64,000 bases of DNA from an uncultured Dorea sp. (lineage in GTDB: Bacteria; Bacillota; Clostridia; Lachnospirales; Lachnospiraceae): positions 1 through 64,000 of the forward strand of contig CAJTVY010000008.1 of assembly GCA_910579925.1 (NCBI GenBank), given 5' to 3'. Made by a program: the position numbers and the translations under genes. Shown here piece by piece: positions 9,010 through 16,780 of this stretch. Under the pieces are notes generated by a model. That model was given only the letters and a program-made list of their open reading frames with translations, was not told the origin of the DNA and did not search any database. Position 1 is the first letter of the stretch. Each line of letters starts with the position of its first letter.

Positions 9010-9848
9010 GAAAAAAGGGCGGCGGAAGGATAATAACGGTTCTCCTGGTTGTGATTGTGTGCGTATTTGCCCTGTTCCCGTTTTTATGGATGATCTCGAC
9101 TTCGCTTAAGCCGGCGGAGGAAGTTTATACGAATACTCCGGCTTTTATACCGGAGAATCCGACGGTCAAGGGATATGCGGAGATGCTTACGACAGAATCC
9201 TCCACGTTTGATTTTAAACAGTGGGCGGCAAACAGTGTGATGATTGCGCTGCTTACGACGGTGTTTTCGATGATTATAGCGACTCTGGGGGGCTATGGAA
9301 TCTCAAGATTCCGGTTCAGGGGACGGGGGGCGCTGTCCTATATTGTGCTCACGACTCAGGTGCTGCCGGGATCCCTCCTTATGATTCCTTTATATATTAT
9401 CATGGGAAATCTAAAGCTTCTGGATACCAGAATGGGGCTGGTGATCGCATACGCTACGTTTTCCGTACCATTCTGTACATGGATGATGAAGGGATTCTTT
9501 GATTCCATTCCGTTTTCTCTGGAAGAGGCGGCAAAGGTAGACGGCGCAGGACGGTTCCGGTGCTTTGCGACAGTGGTTATGCCGCTGACCGTGCCGGGGC
9601 TTGTGGCCACAGGATTATTTGCATTTATCAACGGGTGGAATGAGTATCTGTTTGCAAGTACGTTTATGAAGAGTTATGAGAACTGGACGCTTCCTATGGG
9701 GATCGCAAGCTTCCAGGGACAGTATACGACGAATTGGGGAACTTTGATGGCGGGATCGGTATTGGTTACGATTCCGGTAGTGATCCTGTTTCTGGCATTG
9801 CAGAAGCACCTGGTGGGCGGTATGACGGCAGGGGCTGTGAAGCAGTGA
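9006..9848 (+). CDS. Sugar ABC transporter permease (MalG-like)
   Basis: A 280-residue inner-membrane permease of the carbohydrate uptake type 1 class. It has a first membrane segment near residues 9-29, and the EAA motif LEEAAKVDGAGRFRCFATVV lies near residue 175. It ends in the usual GMTAGAVK. Its ATG overlaps the stop of the partner permease by four bases, which implies coupled translation and equal stoichiometry. It is followed by an 85-bp gap with a hairpin before the oxidoreductase gene. Confidence 0.92.
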   Translation: MRKKGGGRIITVLLVVIVCVFALFPFLWMISTSLKPAEEVYTNTPAFIPENPTVKGYAEMLTTESSTFDFKQWAANSVMIALLTTVFSMIIATLGGYGISRFRFRGRGALSYIVLTTQVLPGSLLMIPLYIIMGNLKLLDTRMGLVIAYATFSVPFCTWMMKGFFDSIPFSLEEAAKVDGAGRFRCFATVVMPLTVPGLVATGLFAFINGWNEYLFASTFMKSYENWTLPMGIASFQGQYTTNWGTLMAGSVLVTIPVVILFLALQKHLVGGMTAGAVKQ

Positions 9849-9868
9849 CGAGACAGGAAAGCGGGAAA

Positions 9869-9908
9869 CGGCAGTCTTCCGTGTTATAAAAGGGTCGGCG
9901 GACTGCCG
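9869..9908 (+). other. Intra-operon hairpin between permease and oxidoreductase
   Basis: CGGCAGTC at 9869-9876 pairs with GACTGCCG at 9901-9908, and a further CCG/CGG pair lies inside the stem. There is no T-tract, so it is more likely an RNA-processing or stability element, or a leaky attenuator, than a terminator. Confidence 0.45.
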
Positions 9909-9933
9909 AAGAATAGAAAGAGGAGTGATAGAT

Positions 9934-10965
9934 ATGGAGTTAAGAAAAATCAGAATGGGTATTGTTGGAGCGGGAACCTGGGGCGAGACGCATGCCTCCA
10001 TCTATGCGGAGCATTTGTTTGCGGATCCGGCCGCAATCTGCGACATGAACCTTGACAGAGCCAGGGCCATTGCGGACAAATACGGAATCCCTAAGATATA
10101 TGCGGATTACCGCGAACTGGCGGCAGACGAGGAGATTGATGCGGTTGCGATTGTGACTCCTGATTTTGCCCATGCCGACATTGCCTGTGCGATGGCGGAG
10201 GCGAAGAAAGACATATTGATCGAGAAACCGCTTGCAACGACGAAGGAGGACATTGCCAGAATCTGTGAGGCGGTAGAGAAGAACGGAGTCCGCTGTATGG
10301 TTGACTTACATAACCGGTGGAATCCTCCGTTTAATACGGCTAAACAGGAGATTGCGTCGGGGAAACTTGGGAAGCCATATACGGCGTACATCCGCCACAG
10401 CGACGTGAAATGGGTGGCGACGGATATGCTCTCTTGGGCTGCGAAGTCGTCCATCCTGTGGTTCCTTGGAAGCCACAGCCTGGATTCTCTGAGATGGCTT
10501 CTGGATTCCGAGGTCAGACGGGTATACTCTGTGAAGAAAGAAGGAATTCTCAAAGAGATGGGAGTGGATACGCCGGATATCTTTCTGACAACGATCGAGT
10601 TTGAGAATGGAGCGGTGGCGCATATGGAGAACGGATGGGTAACGCCTAACGGGAACCGCAATATTAATGATTTCCGCTGCAGTGTAATGTGTACGGAGGG
10701 AATGATCAGTCTGGATCTGTCAAGCCATAATCTGATCGAAGAAGTGACGGAGGAGAAGGCCAGCGTGCCGGATATTCTGGTGTCAAATATGGTATTTGAC
10801 CGCTGTAAGGGCCTGTCTTATGAGAGTATCCGGGATTTTGTAGACCGGTTGGCTGACGGAAGAGAATTTCGGGTAACTCTTGAGGATGCAAGGAAGACTG
10901 CGCTTGCAATTATCGCGATTCATGAGTCGGCGGATACAGGGATGCCGGTTGAGGTGAATTATTGA
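9934..10965 (+). CDS. Gfo/Idh/MocA family oxidoreductase
   Basis: A 343-residue NAD(P)-dependent sugar oxidoreductase. The Rossmann fingerprint GIVGAGTWGETH lies near residue 9 and the family motif EKPLATTKEDI near residue 93. A C-terminal alpha/beta substrate domain follows. The ATG at 9934 is preferred over an in-frame GTG at 9925 because AGAGGAG is better spaced. It follows the importer genes on the same strand, so the substrate is probably an imported sugar or a derivative, but this family is too varied to name one. Its stop is followed by a large palindrome. Confidence 0.85.
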   Translation: MELRKIRMGIVGAGTWGETHASIYAEHLFADPAAICDMNLDRARAIADKYGIPKIYADYRELAADEEIDAVAIVTPDFAHADIACAMAEAKKDILIEKPLATTKEDIARICEAVEKNGVRCMVDLHNRWNPPFNTAKQEIASGKLGKPYTAYIRHSDVKWVATDMLSWAAKSSILWFLGSHSLDSLRWLLDSEVRRVYSVKKEGILKEMGVDTPDIFLTTIEFENGAVAHMENGWVTPNGNRNINDFRCSVMCTEGMISLDLSSHNLIEEVTEEKASVPDILVSNMVFDRCKGLSYESIRDFVDRLADGREFRVTLEDARKTALAIIAIHESADTGMPVEVNY

Positions 10966-10976
10966 TTTTGTTGGGA

Positions 10977-11156
10977 GGGAGCCTAGTGTGCTGACCGCAT
11001 TATATTCAGCCAAACCTCCTTGTCTATCCGCTCATCTGCTGCGTTGGATTTTCTATCCGTAGCCACCGCTACGCCGTCGAAAATCCGCCTTGCTGATGAG
11101 CGAATATCCTGCGGAGTTTCGCCAGATATAATGTGGTCAGCACACTAGAAGCTCCC
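10977..11156. repeat. Large imperfect palindrome (about 180 bp) between convergent genes
   Basis: The arm CTAGTGTGCTGACC at 10983 is mirrored by GGTCAGCACACTAG ending at 11148. Matching continues inward with one-base changes through ATTATAT/ATATAAT, then CGCTCATC against GATGAGCG and GGATTTTC against GAAAATCC, to a GTAGC/GCTAC core around 11060-11072. GGGAGC and GCTCCC extend the ends. The whole unit could fold into one long stem. It lies between convergent genes and its right end contains the stop codon of the AraC gene. It looks like a mobile palindromic unit or MITE-like element; no second copy was noticed in the window. Confidence 0.8.
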
Positions 11157-12059
11157 TTCTGCCATAGCCTTGATTGACAGGGCGTATTCGGAAGGCGTCA
11201 TGCCTGTGGACTTTTTAAATTGTCTGGAAAAATAGTGGATAGAGGAATACCCTAACTGTTCCGAGATCTGTGTAAAATTCAGATGTCCCGTCCGTATCAT
11301 TTCTTTGGCCCCGTTGATTTTCAGAAGAGTGAAATACTCGATAATCCCCATGCCGCACCTTTCCTTGAAGATCTTCTGTAGTTGGGATCTCCCCACCAGA
11401 TTATCCCGGCAGATCTGTTCGATGGAGACTGCGGCGTTGATCCGCAGGGCAAGGTAATCGGTCACACGGCTGAAGATCTCGGCGTCGCTTTTACTCTTGG
11501 TGGACTTGGGGATTTCTGCCTTTGCAATTTCTTTCGGGATTGCCAGGGGATTGGAGTACCGCCGGATCAGATGAATCAGGAGATGTTCCAGATAGAGACA
11601 GATAAGCTGCTCTGCGCCGAACATGTCTGGTTCTTTTCTTGGCATATTCTGGAGGTAGGGGTCGTCAAGCCGGCAGTCGAAGCAACGCCTTGCCTCAATG
11701 ATGATGCTGGCAAGGATGTTGCGTTCAGCCTCGTCAATTTTCAGCGTTTTTTCTCTAAAAAATTCCATGGCGTCGTCTTCGCAGTGGAAGGAAATTACGA
11801 CCAGATTAGGCGCAATCTTCCCTGTTGCCTGTACGCTGTGGAATTCATTAGGCTGGTGAAAGGCGATATCACCCCGTTTTAATATTGTCGTATCGCTGCC
11901 GGCAGTTACGTTCACTTCACCTTTGTCTACGCAGATAAATTCCCAGAAATCATGGGTTTCTCCCTCGAAGGAAAAATTGCTCATATATTCGAAATAGTGG
12001 ATGCTGTAGATCTTGCTGATGGATATGGATTTTCTTAAAATAGTTCCGTTGTAACTCAT
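11145..12059 (-). CDS. AraC family transcriptional regulator with cupin sensor
   Basis: A 304-residue regulator. The N-terminal part is a cupin-like effector domain (HDFWEFICVDKGE, then GDIAFHQPNEFHSV). The C-terminal 100 residues hold two AraC helix-turn-helix units (FTQISEQLGYSSIHYFSRQF, ending TGMTPSEYA). The start at 12059 has AGAGGT six bases upstream; a longer frame from 12089 lacks this. It diverges from the nucleotidyltransferase-kinase pair and probably controls it in response to a sugar. The last three codons and the stop lie inside the palindromic element, so the C-terminus may have been rewritten by its insertion. Confidence 0.87.
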   Translation of the reverse strand: MSYNGTILRKSISISKIYSIHYFEYMSNFSFEGETHDFWEFICVDKGEVNVTAGSDTTILKRGDIAFHQPNEFHSVQATGKIAPNLVVISFHCEDDAMEFFREKTLKIDEAERNILASIIIEARRCFDCRLDDPYLQNMPRKEPDMFGAEQLICLYLEHLLIHLIRRYSNPLAIPKEIAKAEIPKSTKSKSDAEIFSRVTDYLALRINAAVSIEQICRDNLVGRSQLQKIFKERCGMGIIEYFTLLKINGAKEMIRTGHLNFTQISEQLGYSSIHYFSRQFKKSTGMTPSEYALSIKAMAEGSF

Positions 12060-12160
12060 ATTGTAACCTCTGGAATTTAAAATGTTCAAGATTTATTGTG
12101 ATGCTATGTGAATATTATTTTACACTAATTTGTCATAAATGAAAAGTAAGTAAATGCTGA

Positions 12161-12190
12161 TTGTGCAAATCAAGAATCATATAGTATAAA
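12161..12190 (+). promoter_or_regulatory. Candidate promoter of the nucleotidyltransferase-kinase operon
   Basis: TTGTGC at 12161-12166 is followed 18 bases later by TATAAA at 12185-12190. The region lies between the divergent AraC gene and the nucleotidyltransferase gene, where an AraC operator would be expected. Confidence 0.45.
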
Positions 12191-12271
12191 GATTTTCTGC
12201 CATCTTTGTACTACAATAAATACAGATGAAGCAGTTAATATACGGATATCAGAAGTTTGGAGGTATGAAAG

Positions 12272-13198
12272 ATGGATAAACCGGTATTAGTAATTATGGC
12301 GGCGGGAATGGGAAGCCGCTACGGCGGTCTGAAGCAGATCGACCCGGTGGATAACGAGGGACACATTATCATGGATTTTTCCCTGTTTGATGCAAGAAAG
12401 GCAGGATTTGAGAAGGTAATCTTTATTATCAAGCGAGAGAATGAAGCTGATTTCAGAGAAGCAATCGGCGACCGCGTTGAGAAATATATGGAAGTGTCCT
12501 ATGCATTCCAGGAGATCGGAAATATCCCGGAAGGGTATACGGTGCCAGAAGGACGTAAGAAGCCTTGGGGAACGGCGCATGCAGTTTTAAGCTGTATCGA
12601 CCAGGTAGACGGACCATTTGCGGTTATTAATGCAGACGATTACTATGGAAGAGAAGCATTTCAACTGATTTACGATTATCTGGCGGCGCACAAAGACGAT
12701 GAGAAATACCGTTACACAATGGTTGGCTATCTTCTGGCTAACACTGTGACAGATAACGGCCATGTGGCCCGGGGAATCTGCGAAATGAACAGGGACGGGG
12801 AACTTGTCGGTATAACGGAGAGAACCAAGATTGAAAAGCGCGAGGGCGGAATTGCGTTTACAGAGGACGACGGAGAGACATGGACGCCTGTTGACAGCGG
12901 CTCCATCGTTTCCATGAATATGTGGGGATTCAACAATAGCATACTGAACGAGATTCGTGATCGTTTCCCGGCGTTCCTGGATAAAGGAATCCCGGAAAAT
13001 CCGATGAAATGTGAGTATTTCCTGCCGGCGGTTGTCAGTGATCTTCTGGGAGAGGAACGCGCGACAGTGGCAGTGCTTAAGTCGGCGGATAAATGGTATG
13101 GAGTAACTTATAAAGAGGATAAGCCGGTGGTTGTTGCGGCAATCCAGAAGATGAAGGACGAAGGGATTTACCCGGAACATTTGTGGGAGGAAGTATAA
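12272..13198 (+). CDS. Sugar-phosphate nucleotidyltransferase
   Basis: A 308-residue protein with the nucleotidyltransferase signature near its start (MAAGMGSRYGGLKQIDPV, residues 9-26) and the NADDYYG metal-binding aspartates near residue 115. The fold is that of NDP-sugar pyrophosphorylases. It shares one base with the start of the HexNAc kinase gene (TAATG), so the two act together. A likely role is turning the sugar-1-phosphate made by the kinase into an NDP-sugar, as in the lacto-N-biose pathway, but the nucleotide and sugar are inferred. It replaces the GalT-type LnpC found in bifidobacteria, which is not encoded here. Confidence 0.8.
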   Translation: MDKPVLVIMAAGMGSRYGGLKQIDPVDNEGHIIMDFSLFDARKAGFEKVIFIIKRENEADFREAIGDRVEKYMEVSYAFQEIGNIPEGYTVPEGRKKPWGTAHAVLSCIDQVDGPFAVINADDYYGREAFQLIYDYLAAHKDDEKYRYTMVGYLLANTVTDNGHVARGICEMNRDGELVGITERTKIEKREGGIAFTEDDGETWTPVDSGSIVSMNMWGFNNSILNEIRDRFPAFLDKGIPENPMKCEYFLPAVVSDLLGEERATVAVLKSADKWYGVTYKEDKPVVVAAIQKMKDEGIYPEHLWEEV

Positions 13199-14319
13199 TG
13201 GGAGAAGCATCACCGATTCAGATTGCGGAAGCGATTGGCAATTTTCAGTTTAACGGAAGACTGATGAGAGGTTGTGCCTATGGAAACGGGCATATTAACG
13301 ATACCTATCTTCTGACGTTCCAGATATCCGGTATGGGGAATATTAAGGTAATTCTGCAGAAGATGAATAAGGATGTGTTTGAGAAACCTGTTGAACTGAT
13401 GGAGAATGTTATGGGGGTAACGGCATATCTCAGGGAGCAGATTATTAAGAATGGCGGAGATCCGGAGAGGGAGACGCTGAACGTGATCCCGGCTTATGAC
13501 GGAAAGCCTTATTACCGGGATTCTTACGGAGAATACTGGCGTTCTTATAAGTTTATTACGGATGCCACCAGTTATGACGTGGTGGAGAAGCCGGAGCATT
13601 TCTATCAGAGTGCGGTTGCGTTCGGTAATTTCCAGTGTATGCTGGCAGATTACCCGGCTGATACGCTGAATGAGACGATTGCAGGATTTCATGATACGCG
13701 GGCAAGGTTCGCTGTGTTTAAGAAGGCGGTGGAAGAGGACGTTCTGGGGAGAGCGGCTTCTGTGAAAGAAGAGATTCAGTTTGTCCTGGACCGGGAGGAT
13801 GTTGCGAACTGCTTTTCAGAGCTGCAGGACAAAGGAGAGCTGCCTCTTCGGGTTACGCACAATGATACGAAGCTGAATAATATTATGATTGATAATAAGA
13901 CCGGGAAGGGAATCTGTGTGATTGATCTGGATACGGTTATGCCGGGGCTTGCCATGAATGATTTTGGGGATTCTATTCGTTTTGGCGCAAGTACGGCGGC
14001 GGAGGACGAGAGAGATCTGTCCAAAGTTTCATGCAGTATGGATTTGTTTGACTTGTATACGAAAGGATTTATCGAAGGGTGCGCAGGCAGGCTTACCAGT
14101 GAGGAACTGAAACTGCTTCCTATGGGAGCCAAGGTCATGACTTTTGAGTGTGGGATGCGTTTTCTGACGGATTATCTTCAGGGAGACCGGTATTTCAAGA
14201 TTCACAGGGAGGATCACAATCTTGACCGGTGTCGGACACAGTTTAAGCTGGTAGCGGATATGGAAAAGAAGTGGGATACGATGCAGAGTATTGTGAAAAA
14301 GTATCAGGAGATTGGATAG
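13198..14319 (+). CDS. Phosphotransferase, NahK/LnpB-like N-acetylhexosamine 1-kinase
   Basis: A 373-residue aminoglycoside-phosphotransferase-fold kinase. The catalytic loop LRVTHNDTKLNNIM lies near residue 218 and the metal-binding CVIDLDTVMPGLAMNDFGD near residue 240. Both match NahK, which phosphorylates GlcNAc or GalNAc at C1. With GH112 in the same locus, this is the expected next step for the released HexNAc. The start at 13198 has GGGAGG upstream and overlaps the preceding stop. It ends 23 bp before a strong terminator. Confidence 0.85.
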   Translation: MGEASPIQIAEAIGNFQFNGRLMRGCAYGNGHINDTYLLTFQISGMGNIKVILQKMNKDVFEKPVELMENVMGVTAYLREQIIKNGGDPERETLNVIPAYDGKPYYRDSYGEYWRSYKFITDATSYDVVEKPEHFYQSAVAFGNFQCMLADYPADTLNETIAGFHDTRARFAVFKKAVEEDVLGRAASVKEEIQFVLDREDVANCFSELQDKGELPLRVTHNDTKLNNIMIDNKTGKGICVIDLDTVMPGLAMNDFGDSIRFGASTAAEDERDLSKVSCSMDLFDLYTKGFIEGCAGRLTSEELKLLPMGAKVMTFECGMRFLTDYLQGDRYFKIHREDHNLDRCRTQFKLVADMEKKWDTMQSIVKKYQEIG

Positions 14320-14342
14320 ATCAAAGTAAATCATAGTATTTA

Positions 14343-14379
14343 AAAATCGCAGAGTAGAATACTCTGCGATTTTCTTTTC
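14343..14379. terminator. Terminator hairpin after the HexNAc kinase gene
   Basis: A perfect 14-bp stem (14343-14356 with 14360-14373) closes on a GAA loop and is followed by CTTTT. Read on the minus strand it is also followed by T-rich sequence, so it can stop transcription in both directions. Its core doubles as the left inverted repeat of the candidate invertible segment. Confidence 0.85.
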
Positions 14380-14392
14380 ATATAGCATATCT

Positions 14393-14420
14393 ATTATACC
14401 ATCTTAATATAAGAAATCAA
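14393..14420 (-). promoter_or_regulatory. Strong minus-strand promoter inside the invertible segment
   Basis: On the minus strand TTGATT (14420-14415) and a perfect TATAAT (14398-14393) are separated by 16 bases, with an extended TGG before the -10. As drawn it fires leftward into the bidirectional terminator at 14343-14373. After inversion of the segment the same promoter would sit about 25 bases before the right repeat and fire into loaP. Confidence 0.6.
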
Positions 14421-14427
14421 TACCAAA

Positions 14428-14456
14428 TTCACTATTTCTAATATTTGGTCTAAAAT
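14428..14456 (+). promoter_or_regulatory. Weaker plus-strand promoter candidate upstream of loaP
   Basis: TTCACT at 14428-14433 and TAAAAT at 14451-14456 are spaced by 17 bases. It faces loaP in the present orientation and could give basal expression even if the segment is in the OFF state. Confidence 0.4.
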
Positions 14457-14553
14457 CTATGTTTATATTATAAGGATGTAGTCAAGCTATTCAAATTTTT
14501 CCAATAATTTCCCATAAATGTGTGTAAATAATTAAAAAAATTCATAAAAAATT

Positions 14554-14578
14554 TTCGCAGAGTATTCTACTCTACGAA
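14554..14578 (+). promoter_or_regulatory. Leader hairpin next to the loaP ribosome binding site
   Basis: An 11-bp stem with one C-A mismatch closes on a TTC loop, and the GGGAGGAG ribosome binding site begins two bases later at 14580. Besides being the right inverted repeat, the RNA hairpin could hold back translation or serve as a LoaP recognition hairpin. LoaP is known to bind a leader RNA hairpin in other bacteria. Confidence 0.4.
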
Positions 14579-14593
14579 TGGGAGGAGATCGTT

Positions 14594-15094
14594 ATCTGGT
14601 ATTTACTTCCCTGCAGGGAGCAGGAAGAAAAGAAAGTATTGGATTTATGTAAGGAATATTTTTCGGATATGGCGCTTCTTAATGCTTTTATCTTGACTTA
14701 TGACAGAATGCGCCGGTATCAGGGAGCGTGGCATTTAGAGAAGAAATTGGTATTTCCGGCAAATGTGCTTCTGGAAAGCGAGAATGAAAACGTTCTTAGA
14801 GAGGAAATAAACCGGCATAAGGAGATCAGTGATGGAACGCGGCCAGTTTTGAGAATGACTTGGGAAGAAGAGAAGTTTTTAAGCTGCCTGTGTGGGAAAA
14901 AGAAACATATAGAAATGTCAAGAGGAGTGATTTGCAGAGGCGTCATGCAGGTGACAGAAGGCCCGTTAGAAGGGATGGAAGAAAGAATCTGTCAGATTAA
15001 CCGGCATAAGCGGCTGGCCAGAATTCAGGCTTCGAAGAGTCGGGAGGCTGGGTATATCCTGGCAGGACTGGAAATCATGGAGAAAAGCTTATAA
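14594..15094 (+). CDS. loaP: LoaP, NusG-family processive antiterminator
   Basis: A 166-residue NusG paralogue of the LoaP group. The N-terminal NGN domain begins WYLLPCREQEEKKV and contains VFPANVLLES in place of the FPGYVFV strand. The C-terminal KOW domain has GPLEGMEERICQINRHKR, typical of LoaP. LoaP lets RNA polymerase read through terminators in long polysaccharide and antibiotic operons, which fits the 24-kb operon that follows. No ATG, GTG or TTG lies upstream of the WYLL segment in this frame. GGGAGGAG at 14580-14587 places an ATC at 14594 six bases away, so ATC is the best start. The first conventional candidate, TTG at 14639, would remove the first strand of the fold. Confidence 0.85.
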   Translation: MWYLLPCREQEEKKVLDLCKEYFSDMALLNAFILTYDRMRRYQGAWHLEKKLVFPANVLLESENENVLREEINRHKEISDGTRPVLRMTWEEEKFLSCLCGKKKHIEMSRGVICRGVMQVTEGPLEGMEERICQINRHKRLARIQASKSREAGYILAGLEIMEKSL

Positions 15095-15113
15095 ATGCAG
15101 AAGAAGAGATGTT

Positions 15114-15767
15114 ATGAAAGCATATGACGGAATTTACAACAGATATGTGAAAAGAATTCTGGATATTGCGGTTGCTTTTCCCTTTTTTATTATAGCGATT
15201 CCGCTATATTTTATGATTAGTATTGCAATTTTATCTGAGGATGGCAGGCCGGTATTCTACAGACCGTTAAGAGGCGGGTATAAGAATCTGCCCTTTCGAA
15301 TTTTCAAATTCCGCACTATGGTTAAGAATGCAGATAAAATTGGCGGAGGGACGACGGCAAATCATGATTCAAGGATTACGAAAGTAGGAGGTTTTCTGCG
15401 GAAAACAAAGTTGGATGAAACGGCTAATCTTATTAATATCATCGCCGGTACAATGAGCTTTATTGGCCCGAGACCGGAGCTTTTACAGTATGTGGAAAGA
15501 TACGAAGGTAATGAGAAGGAGATAATGGAGGTCAGGCCTGGCGTGACGGATTACAGTTCAATGGAATTTATTAATCTTGATGAGATCGTGGGCGCAGACA
15601 ATGCTGACAAGATGTACGAAAAGTATGTCTTGAAGAGGAAGAATGAGCTGCGTGTGAAATATGCAGAGACGGTGAGCTTCAAGACCGATGTAAGTATCTT
15701 TTTTCAGACTATAGGAAAAGTGCTGCAGAAATCGTTTCGATTCATTGTGCAGGAACGGCTGCATTGA
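15114..15767 (+). CDS. Undecaprenyl-phosphate sugar phosphotransferase (PglC/WcaJ-type)
   Basis: A 217-residue bacterial sugar transferase. It has an N-terminal membrane hairpin (FPFFIIAIPLYFMISIAIL near residue 22), KFRTMVKNAD near residue 66, the SFIGPRPEL signature near residue 117 and RPGVTDYSS near residue 140. It moves a sugar-1-phosphate onto undecaprenyl phosphate at the inner membrane face and so starts the repeat unit. Its small size fits the monotopic PglC-like class. It comes directly after loaP, as is usual for LoaP-controlled polysaccharide operons. The first sugar is not readable from the sequence. Confidence 0.92.
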   Translation: MKAYDGIYNRYVKRILDIAVAFPFFIIAIPLYFMISIAILSEDGRPVFYRPLRGGYKNLPFRIFKFRTMVKNADKIGGGTTANHDSRITKVGGFLRKTKLDETANLINIIAGTMSFIGPRPELLQYVERYEGNEKEIMEVRPGVTDYSSMEFINLDEIVGADNADKMYEKYVLKRKNELRVKYAETVSFKTDVSIFFQTIGKVLQKSFRFIVQERLH

Positions 15768-15823
15768 GGGGCGCCCTTAGGGGAATAAACAGATAGAAAC
15801 TGTGAAAGAGCAGGCAAAAGAGT

Positions 15824-16774
15824 ATGGAATATGTAAGGGTTAAGAACTCAGATCTCAAGGTATCCCGCCTTTGTATGGGCGGCTGCCCTATGGGGGGATA
15901 TGATTGGGGGGATATTCAGGAACAGGAACTCATTAATACGGTTCATGCGGCCTTAGATGCGGGTATTAACTTCTTTGATACTGCCAATACATATGGATTT
16001 GGTCAGAGCGAGGAGACGTTGGGAAAAGCGTTAGGTTCACATCGCAAAGAGGTAATCATTCAGTCCAAGTTCGGTGTAAGGGTAATGCGGGATATGGTCG
16101 GAAGAAAGACCATTTATGATAATAGCCCGGCGTATATCGAGAAGGCTCTTGAGGGTACTTTGCAGAGGCTTGGCACAGATTATATTGATATATACACGAT
16201 TCATTACCGGGATTACGAAACGCCGATAGAAGTTGTGGTAGATACGTTAAAAAAGCTTCAAAAGAAAGGTAAAATCCGGTATTTCGGATTGTCTAATATT
16301 TATGAGGACAAAATGTCAGAGGTGGATGAGTTTAAGCGTGAATTTGTCTGCTGTCAAGACGAATATTCTCTGGCATGCCGAAAGAATGAAATGAACTTGC
16401 ACAAGATTAGCGAGGATTATGGGATAACGCCTCTGACGTGGGGAAGCCTCGGTCAGGGAATCCTGACGGGAAAATATGATAGGAATTCAGTATTTGCTGA
16501 TAATGATCGTAGGAGACGTAAGGTCTATGTAAACTTCCACGGGGAGAAACTTAAGAAGAATCTGAACATTGTAGAGACTATGAAGCCTATCGCTTTTGAA
16601 CATGACAAGCCGGTAAGCGCATTAGCAATCAGGTTCATACTAGACTGGCTGAAGGATTCGGTTGTTCTTGTTGGAGCCAAGAGACCGAGCCAGATCAAGG
16701 GAAATGTAGAGAGTATGGATTGGAAATTGACAGAAGAAGAGCTGCAAAAGCTCGACAGCATATCTAAGGACTGA
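15824..16774 (+). CDS. Aldo/keto reductase (first of two in the operon)
   Basis: A 316-residue NADP-dependent (alpha/beta)8 reductase. The active-site Asp/Tyr segment FFDTANTYGFGQSEE lies near residue 50, the lysine in IQSKFG near residue 84 and the catalytic His in YTIHYRD near residue 126. It lies just before the split transketolase genes. The pair suggests that a keto sugar is made or consumed for the polysaccharide. The substrate is unknown. It could reduce a keto product of the transketolase, but that is inference. Confidence 0.82.
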   Translation: MEYVRVKNSDLKVSRLCMGGCPMGGYDWGDIQEQELINTVHAALDAGINFFDTANTYGFGQSEETLGKALGSHRKEVIIQSKFGVRVMRDMVGRKTIYDNSPAYIEKALEGTLQRLGTDYIDIYTIHYRDYETPIEVVVDTLKKLQKKGKIRYFGLSNIYEDKMSEVDEFKREFVCCQDEYSLACRKNEMNLHKISEDYGITPLTWGSLGQGILTGKYDRNSVFADNDRRRRKVYVNFHGEKLKKNLNIVETMKPIAFEHDKPVSALAIRFILDWLKDSVVLVGAKRPSQIKGNVESMDWKLTEEELQKLDSISKD

Positions 16775-16780
16775 GGAAAA

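Larger units (their letters stand above)
14347..14577. repeat. Candidate invertible promoter segment (23-bp inverted repeats flanking 185 bp)
   Basis: The left repeat (14347-14369) and the reverse complement of the right repeat (14555-14577) match at 22 of 23 positions. Each repeat is also nearly palindromic: GCAGAGTA, a 3-base loop, TACTCTGC (one change on the right). The loop is GAA on the left and TTC on the right, as true inverted copies should show. The 185-bp interior is very AT-rich, has no gene and holds a strong promoter facing away from the downstream operon. This is the layout of invertible promoters that switch capsule operons in gut bacteria. No recombinase gene lies nearby. Inversion itself is inferred. 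Confidence 0.6.

Noticed and set aside
14578..14652. A 24-codon frame starting at ATG 14578, overlapping the loaP start, as a leader peptide
   Set aside because: Its ATG overlaps the hairpin stem and has no ribosome binding site of its own; the GGGAGGAG lies after the ATG. The loaP frame with domain matches is far better supported.
15765..15800. GGGGCGCCC and CCCTTAGGGG near 15768-15785 as an internal terminator
   Set aside because: The stem is short, overlaps the sugar transferase stop and has no T-tract, so it would not stop polymerase.
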